Translations under genes and position numbers: made by a program
The notes under the pieces: model-generated
What the model was told of the DNA's origin: nothing
Database searches by the model: none
What the model saw: the letters and a program-made list of their open reading frames with translations, nothing else
From: Polynucleobacter sp. JS-JIR-II-b4
GTDB taxonomy: Bacteria; Pseudomonadota; Gammaproteobacteria; Burkholderiales; Burkholderiaceae
Length of the DNA stretch: 64,000 nucleotides
Assembly (NCBI RefSeq): GCF_018687815.1
Contig: NZ_CP061306.1
Location: 496,001 to 560,000, forward strand
Reading direction: 5' to 3'
Shown here: piece after piece, positions 56,603 through 64,000 of the stretch
Numbering within the stretch: position 1 is the first letter of the stretch
How the letters are laid out: every line of letters begins with the position of its first letter

Positions 56603-59600
56603 GTGCAACTGAAATCCATCAAACTTTCCGGCTTTAAGTCTTTCGTAGACCCAACCCATTTTGAAATGCCTGGCCAACTCATTGGCGTTGTGGGTCCCAA
56701 CGGTTGCGGAAAGTCGAACATTATTGACGCTGTCCGCTGGGTTTTGGGTGAGTCCCGCGCCAGCGAATTACGTGGTGAATCGATGCAGGACGTTATTTTT
56801 AATGGCTCTGGTTTACGTAAGCCATCTGGCCGCGCTAGTGTTGAACTCATTTTTGATAACACTGAAGGGCGTGCTCAAGGCCAGTGGAGTGCTTTTACAG
56901 AATTAGGTATCAAGCGCGTTTTAACTCGCGATGGAAATTCGAGTTACTACGTGAATAACCAAGTAGTACGTCGTAAGGACATTCAAGATATTTTCTTGGG
57001 CACTGGTATGGGTCCAAGAGGTTACGCCATTATTGGACAGGGCACAATCAACCGCATTTTGGAAGCAAAGCCTGAAGAGTTGCGAGTGTTCTTGGAAGAA
57101 GCTGCTGGTGTTTCCAAATATAAAGAGCGTCGCAAAGAAACGGCTTCACGTTTAGAAGACACAGTAGAAAATTTAACGCGTGTTGAAGATATCTTGCGAG
57201 AGCTTGATCAGCAGTTAACGCGCTTAGAAAAACAAGCGACTGTTGCTGAGCGTCATGCTGAGCTTTCTACACAGATGAAGTCTCAGCAACAACTGCTTTG
57301 GTTTGTACGCCAGACCGAGGCTGGTAAAGAGCAAGAGCGTCATGCCAATGGTATTCGCGATACTCAGGTTGGCCTGGAAGAACAGACTGCTAAGCTACGC
57401 CACGTCGAAGCCGAGCTAGAAACCATGCGTACAGAACAGTACGCATTACAAGATAAAGTTTCTCAAGCGCAAGGTGATTTGTATCAAACAAACTCTGACG
57501 TTAGTCAGGTTGAGTCACAGATTCTTTATGTGCAAGAGGCGCGTCAACGTTTGCAACAGCAAACTCAAGATTTGCAAGCACAGTTACAGCGCTGGACTGT
57601 GCAAGAAACGGATGCAGCACAAGCGCAGCGCACTACTGAGCATGAACTGTCTTTAGCAGCCGAAAAAGAACAAACACTCTTAGCGGATTTAAATGGTTTG
57701 CAAGAGCAAATGCCAAGTCGTGAAGAGGCTTATCAAAACGCTTCACGTGAACTGAATAGCGCGCGTGATTCAGTTGCTTCTATTGAGCAACGTTTAGCAA
57801 GTTTGGGTGAGCGCCTTCGTTCAATGTCAGCTCAGTCAGATGAGTTGAAAGGTCGCGAAACTCGCCTTGTTGGTGAATTCGATGGCTTACGCCGTCCTGA
57901 TGCTGAGGCTTTGCAGACAGCAATAGATCGTCAGGTCATGGCTGCCCGTAAAGTTGAAGAAGCTAAACAGCGCGCTGTTGAAACGCAACAACGCGTTCCA
58001 GCTGCTGACGAAGCCCGTAATACTGCGCAACAACAGATTCAAGTTGCTAACCAAGACCTCGCTCAAACTGAAGCCAAGTTGACCGCATTGACTGCCTTGC
58101 AAGCCAGCGTTCAAGCCCAAGGCAAGATTGGACCTTGGCTTGAAAGCAAGGGGCTAAAAGAGAGCAAGCGCCTCTGGCAAGAACTTAAAGTAGAGAGCGG
58201 CTGGGAAACTGCGCTGGAATCCGTGCTGCGTGAGCGTTTAGCTGCTGTGACCGCAAAGAGTGCGCAAGAAACATTAGCTTTGGCTAATGATGCGCCTCCA
58301 AGCCGTTTAGCAATTTTGCTTACAGAAGAAATTGCGCCAGCGCATACCTCTGCTCCTGCGGACTTCACGCCATTATTGAGTCGTGTACAAAGTGCAGGCG
58401 CCCCAAGACTCACATCTGTATTGCAAGAATGGTTAGACAATATCTATATTGCTGGCAGCCTTGAGGATGCTTTGCATCGCCGTGAAAAATTACCTGCTGG
58501 TGGCGCATTCGTTACCCAGCAAGGTCATTTAGTGAGTCGTGTTGGTGTGCAATTGTATGCAGCCGATTCTGAGCAGGCCGGTATGTTGGCGCGTGCTCAA
58601 GAGATGGAAAGTCTCGAGAAGCAATTGCGCGCACAACAACTCATGCAAAGTGAGCTTAAGGGCGAGTTGGATCAATGTGTTGCTAACTATCAAGCGGCAC
58701 ACCAAGCGGCAGAACAAGCCCGTGAGAACGCAGAGCATGCTGTTCAAGAATCGCACGGCTTTGAAGTGGAAAGAATGCAGCTGACTCAAGCTGAAGAGCA
58801 ATATAGTCAACGTGCAGCACAGATTCAGGGTGAGTTAAGCGAGTTGCGCCAACAGATGGAGCAAGTGAGTCAGACCCAAGAGCAGTCTGCTGCTGAATTA
58901 CTGGAGTCTGAAGAGTCCAAAGAAGGCTTGCAAGAGGCTTTGCAAGTAGCGCAAGAAAAATTAGAGCGCTCTACTGAAGAGCGCGATCGTTTGCGTGAGT
59001 CACTCCGTGCCGCTGAAATGGCAGCTCAAGAAGCAGCTTTTGCAACGCGCTCATTGCAACAGCGCATCACTGATTTGCAGCGCGATCAAAGTACTGCTCG
59101 AACACAGATCATGGAGATTCAGGATAAGCATGATGCCGCTGCTCAAGAACTAGAAACGCTGAGCGACGAAGAGGCGCAAGATAAATTACAAGGTCTATTG
59201 CTAGCTCGCAGTGCGCGTGAAGCTGCATTGGCTAATGCACGTACTGAACAGGATGCTTTATTGCACCAACTGCGTGAAGCTGATGAGTCCCGCATGCAGG
59301 TAGAGCGCAGCTTACAGCCAATGCGTGACAAAGTGGTGGATTTGCAATTGCGTGAGCAGGCTGCTCGTTTGAACTTTGAGCAATTTGCCACATTGTTATC
59401 GGATGCAGAGGCTGATCTGACTGCACTTGAGGCAAGTTTCAGTACTGACTTAAAAGTTGGTGCCTTGCAGAGCGAAGTCAATCGCTTGAATACTGAAATT
59501 CAGTCTTTAGGTCCAGTCAATATGGCTGCCTTGGATGAGTTATCAAGCTCTCGTGAGCGTAAGCAGTTCCTGGATGCGCAGTCTGCCGACTTGAATGAAG

Positions 59601-60124
59601 CAATGCAGACCCTGACAGATGCGATCGCGAAGATCGATGCTGAAACACGTGACCTATTGCAGGGCACTTTTGACCAGGTTAATACCCACTTCGGAAAGCT
59701 CTTCCCTGAGTTGTTTGGTGGTGGCCATGCTGAATTGGTAATGACTGGCGAAGAGATTTTGGACTCTGGCGTACAGGTAATGGCTCAGCCTCCAGGCAAG
59801 AAAAACAGCTCTATTTACCTACTCTCTGGTGGTGAAAAAGCCCTGACCGCAATTGCTTTGGTGTTCTCGCTCTTCCTTTTGAACCCAGCCCCATTCTGCT
59901 TGCTCGATGAGGTGGACGCTCCATTGGATGATGCAAATACCTTGCGTTATGCAAATCTAGTGGCCAAAATGTCAGATAAGACACAGTTTTTGTTTATCTC
60001 TCATAACAAGATCACTATGGAAATCGCACATCAACTCATTGGTGTCACGATGCAAGAGCAGGGCGTATCCCGCATTGTTGCGGTGGATATTTCTTCTGCT
60101 GTTTCAATGGTGGAGGCCGCCTAA
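56603..60124 (+). CDS. smc: Chromosome partition protein Smc
   Basis: This 1173-residue SMC ATPase organises and separates the chromosome. It has the N-terminal Walker A GPNGCGKSN (31-39), two long coiled coils (about 170-500 and 660-1000) around a hinge near 510-640, and the C-terminal signature LLSGGEKALTAIALVFSLF with Walker B CLLDEVDAPLDDAN. The start is GTG 56603, giving the family start MQLKSIKLSGFKSFVDPT. It heads a smc-zipA-ligA group. No scpAB genes are in the window. Confidence 0.97.
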   Translation: MQLKSIKLSGFKSFVDPTHFEMPGQLIGVVGPNGCGKSNIIDAVRWVLGESRASELRGESMQDVIFNGSGLRKPSGRASVELIFDNTEGRAQGQWSAFTELGIKRVLTRDGNSSYYVNNQVVRRKDIQDIFLGTGMGPRGYAIIGQGTINRILEAKPEELRVFLEEAAGVSKYKERRKETASRLEDTVENLTRVEDILRELDQQLTRLEKQATVAERHAELSTQMKSQQQLLWFVRQTEAGKEQERHANGIRDTQVGLEEQTAKLRHVEAELETMRTEQYALQDKVSQAQGDLYQTNSDVSQVESQILYVQEARQRLQQQTQDLQAQLQRWTVQETDAAQAQRTTEHELSLAAEKEQTLLADLNGLQEQMPSREEAYQNASRELNSARDSVASIEQRLASLGERLRSMSAQSDELKGRETRLVGEFDGLRRPDAEALQTAIDRQVMAARKVEEAKQRAVETQQRVPAADEARNTAQQQIQVANQDLAQTEAKLTALTALQASVQAQGKIGPWLESKGLKESKRLWQELKVESGWETALESVLRERLAAVTAKSAQETLALANDAPPSRLAILLTEEIAPAHTSAPADFTPLLSRVQSAGAPRLTSVLQEWLDNIYIAGSLEDALHRREKLPAGGAFVTQQGHLVSRVGVQLYAADSEQAGMLARAQEMESLEKQLRAQQLMQSELKGELDQCVANYQAAHQAAEQARENAEHAVQESHGFEVERMQLTQAEEQYSQRAAQIQGELSELRQQMEQVSQTQEQSAAELLESEESKEGLQEALQVAQEKLERSTEERDRLRESLRAAEMAAQEAAFATRSLQQRITDLQRDQSTARTQIMEIQDKHDAAAQELETLSDEEAQDKLQGLLLARSAREAALANARTEQDALLHQLREADESRMQVERSLQPMRDKVVDLQLREQAARLNFEQFATLLSDAEADLTALEASFSTDLKVGALQSEVNRLNTEIQSLGPVNMAALDELSSSRERKQFLDAQSADLNEAMQTLTDAIAKIDAETRDLLQGTFDQVNTHFGKLFPELFGGGHAELVMTGEEILDSGVQVMAQPPGKKNSSIYLLSGGEKALTAIALVFSLFLLNPAPFCLLDEVDAPLDDANTLRYANLVAKMSDKTQFLFISHNKITMEIAHQLIGVTMQEQGVSRIVAVDISSAVSMVEAA

Positions 60125-61195
60125 GTGTACGTAGAACAAATCATGACGATGTTGGGTTTGTCTGATTTGCAATTTGCGCTGGCTGTTATTGGTCTATTGA
60201 TACTAATAGCAGTGGCGGTTTTGAATATCAAGTATGCTCGTGCCCGTCGTAAGGCAAAAGAGCAAATTGAATATTCCGTAGATGATCGCTTTGGAAAAGA
60301 GCCGAGTTTTGGTCAAGGTTTTGCTGAAAGTGATGTAGGGCGCACTGAGCCCAGCTTCGGCGAAGTAATCACAACCATTTCAGCCCCAGAAAAGTTTGCG
60401 ATTGATCCGCGGATTGATTGTGTCATCACACTGCGCTTTGATGAGGCTATTAGTGGTTCGGAAATTCTGGCAGAAATTAATGCCTGGACGGACCTTGATG
60501 CTCAATCAACAGCACGCTGGATGTGCGAAGGCTTAAATGCCAACCTAGATGTTGCTGAAGACTGGGAAGAACTCCATCCTGACTCTACGTATTCTGATTT
60601 ACAGCTAGCCATTCAGCTGGCGAGTCGCAAAGGTGCTATTGGCGTCCTAGAGTTATCCGACTTTTGCTCTCGCGCCCAAGCGCTTGCAGAAACCTTGGGC
60701 TCCCAAATCGATATGCCGAGCGTGAGCGCGATGTTGGAAAGTGCGAATGAATTAGATGTCATGGCTGCCGAGAGCGACATTCAATTGAGTATCAATGTGC
60801 TGTTTGATGAACCCTGTCCATGGGGTAACTTTGATGCGCTCATGCGTCAACGTGGCTTTAAGCTATCTCGCAGTGGACGTCAGTATGAGTATCAAAGCAA
60901 GGGTATAGTGCTTTTTAGTAGCTCTGATTTTGATCCAAATAAATCGGTAACTCAGGTAACCCTATTGCTTGAAGTTCCCTTGGTGCCACAAGAAGAGCGC
61001 GCATTTGAAAGAATGCTTTCCGAGGGTGTAGAGATTGCACAAGCTGCCCATGGCCGCTTAGTGGATGACAATGGTATTAATTTAAGTGAAGCTGCGGTCA
61101 TCAGTATTCGTCAGCACCTTGATGTTCTTTATGCCAATCTTGAGAAATCCGGCGTTCCAGCTGGATCTTCTACAGCTAGTAGATTATTTAGCTAG
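60125..61195 (+). CDS. zipA: Cell division protein ZipA
   Basis: This 356-residue protein has one N-terminal membrane segment (about residues 17-33, ALAVIGLLILIAVAVLN) followed by basic residues, a short linker and a C-terminal domain (about 200-340) resembling the FtsZ-binding domain of ZipA. It anchors FtsZ at the division site. The start GTG 60125 directly follows the smc stop. ATGs at residues 7 and 9 are alternatives. Sequence similarity within this family is low, so position between smc and ligA supports the call. Confidence 0.85.
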   Translation: MYVEQIMTMLGLSDLQFALAVIGLLILIAVAVLNIKYARARRKAKEQIEYSVDDRFGKEPSFGQGFAESDVGRTEPSFGEVITTISAPEKFAIDPRIDCVITLRFDEAISGSEILAEINAWTDLDAQSTARWMCEGLNANLDVAEDWEELHPDSTYSDLQLAIQLASRKGAIGVLELSDFCSRAQALAETLGSQIDMPSVSAMLESANELDVMAAESDIQLSINVLFDEPCPWGNFDALMRQRGFKLSRSGRQYEYQSKGIVLFSSSDFDPNKSVTQVTLLLEVPLVPQEERAFERMLSEGVEIAQAAHGRLVDDNGINLSEAAVISIRQHLDVLYANLEKSGVPAGSSTASRLFS

Positions 61196-63220
<2,025 letters not shown>

Positions 63221-63231
63221 TTTCTTTCGGC

Positions 63232-63723
63232 GTGAATATATTTTCTGAAATTGCCATTCGGGCGCGCAATACCATTCATGAGGCTCGGTGCAATATCATC
63301 CTGACCTCTTCTAGTCCATTTTCTCGGGCAACAACCCAGGGTCACATCACCGCCAGTGGCTTAGTCATCAAGGATGACAAGGCTTTGCTAATTTTTCATC
63401 CGTATATCAAGCGTTGGTTTCAGCCGGGTGGTCACATTGATGAGGGTGATTCGCCGATAGAGGCTGCAATTAGAGAGGTTTATGAAGAAACTGGTTATGT
63501 CTGCGAATCAGATCCTGATAGCCAAGATCCAATTGATATTGATTTTCACGAGATACCTGAAAACCCCAAAAAGGGCGAAGGGGCCCATCTACATATTGAT
63601 TTGCTTTATCGCTTGAGAGTCTTGAGACAAGAGCAACCTGCAGAAGATATTGAATGTAGGTGGGTTGCTTTTAGAGATATCGAAAGCATTCGCATCCAAC
63701 GTGCTTTGGCTAAATTGGCTTAA
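63232..63723 (+). CDS. Nudix hydrolase
   Basis: This 163-residue protein contains the Nudix box [24 protein letters not shown] (about residues 65-88). The first glutamate position of the box reads Asp (GHIDEGD), with the REVYEET core intact. The substrate is unknown. The GTG at 63232 is 11 bases after the ligA stop. Its own stop overlaps the glnD stop within TTAA at 63720-63723. Confidence 0.85.
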   Translation: MNIFSEIAIRARNTIHEARCNIILTSSSPFSRATTQGHITASGLVIKDDKALLIFHPYIKRWFQPGGHIDEGDSPIEAAIREVYEETGYVCESDPDSQDPIDIDFHEIPENPKKGEGAHLHIDLLYRLRVLRQEQPAEDIECRWVAFRDIESIRIQRALAKLA

Positions 63724-64000
63724 GCCCCTAGAGCCTCAAGCAATTCTGTCTCCAGCTGGATCTGTAGCTTTGGGTTCTTACCCAGGTTAGCCGCATCTAA
63801 AAGTAGAACGTCTTCCACTCTCTCGCCCAATGTATTAATTCTGGCAGTATGAATAGAGACCTGATGTTTCGCTAATACCCTGGAGATCGTGTAAAGCAAG
63901 CCAGTGCGGTCACTTGCTGAGAGAGCCAGTGTGTAATATCTGCCGCGGTCATCTGGAACCATGTGTACGCGTGGCTGAATTGGGAAAGTGCGCGACTGTC
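63720..64000 (-). CDS. glnD: [Protein-PII] uridylyltransferase GlnD, C-terminal end (cut by window edge)
   Basis: The minus-strand frame is open from base 64000 to the TAA at 63720-63722, giving about 93 C-terminal residues. [23 protein letters not shown] and [31 protein letters not shown] form an ACT domain closely matching the C-terminal ACT domain of GlnD, the glutamine sensor that uridylylates PII. An internal ATG at 63962 is not the true start, since the homology continues upstream of it. Confidence 0.88.
   Translation of the reverse strand, partial: QSRTFPIQPRVHMVPDDRGRYYTLALSASDRTGLLYTISRVLAKHQVSIHTARINTLGERVEDVLLLDAANLGKNPKLQIQLETELLEALGA

Overview
The window looks like a chromosome segment of a freshwater betaproteobacterium of the family Burkholderiaceae, most like Polynucleobacter. 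The support is moderate base composition, Bug/TctC-type orphan periplasmic binding proteins, an intracellular PHA depolymerase, the rpfE-recJ-prfB-lysS order, a single LolC-type permease with LolD, and a compact layout in which many genes overlap by 1-14 bases. I saw no rRNA, CRISPR array, prophage or insertion sequence. The genus is inferred from gene content and style, not from a database comparison.

Region 1-9.5 kb: the start of a gamma-glutamyltransferase (cut by the window edge), a GIY-YIG protein, clpB behind a heat-shock-like promoter, an MFS carrier, and a 5-oxoprolinase module in which PxpB and PxpC are fused into one protein next to PxpA. A second MFS carrier is followed closely by an amidohydrolase. 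Region 9.5-19 kb is the most accessory-looking part: isocitrate lyase, a HIT protein, a two-subunit CoA transferase, three Bug binding proteins, one ModA-like binding protein, and a thiolase-fold protein that lacks the usual catalytic cysteines, coupled to a DUF35 zinc-ribbon partner. This looks like uptake and CoA-dependent breakdown of an unknown carboxylate.

Region 19-31 kb: DUF1841, nth and an isolated rsxB; phaZ and an aromatic/aspartate-type aminotransferase; uvrB; then the complete iscRSUA-hscBA-fdx iron-sulfur operon with a good candidate IscR type 1 site in front of iscR. Region 31-38 kb is sulfur and redox metabolism: a minus-strand operon (54-residue small protein, TauE/SafE exporter, APS-type cysH, cysD, cysN), ferredoxin-NADP reductase, dsbB and cysK. 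The small gene is preceded by a hairpin that would cover its ribosome binding site, and by two further palindromes.

Region 38-64 kb is mostly housekeeping: lysS, prfB with its programmed +1 frameshift, recJ, an RpfE-like gene, lolCD, a TatD nuclease, comEC, a glycine-zipper lipoprotein, an initiator tRNA, kup, radA, prmB, dapE, dapD, smc, zipA, ligA, a Nudix hydrolase and the 3' end of glnD. I did not find a clearly new multi-gene system. The best candidates for something undescribed are the cysteine-less thiolase/DUF35 pair with its neighbours and the leader and small protein of the sulfate-assimilation operon.
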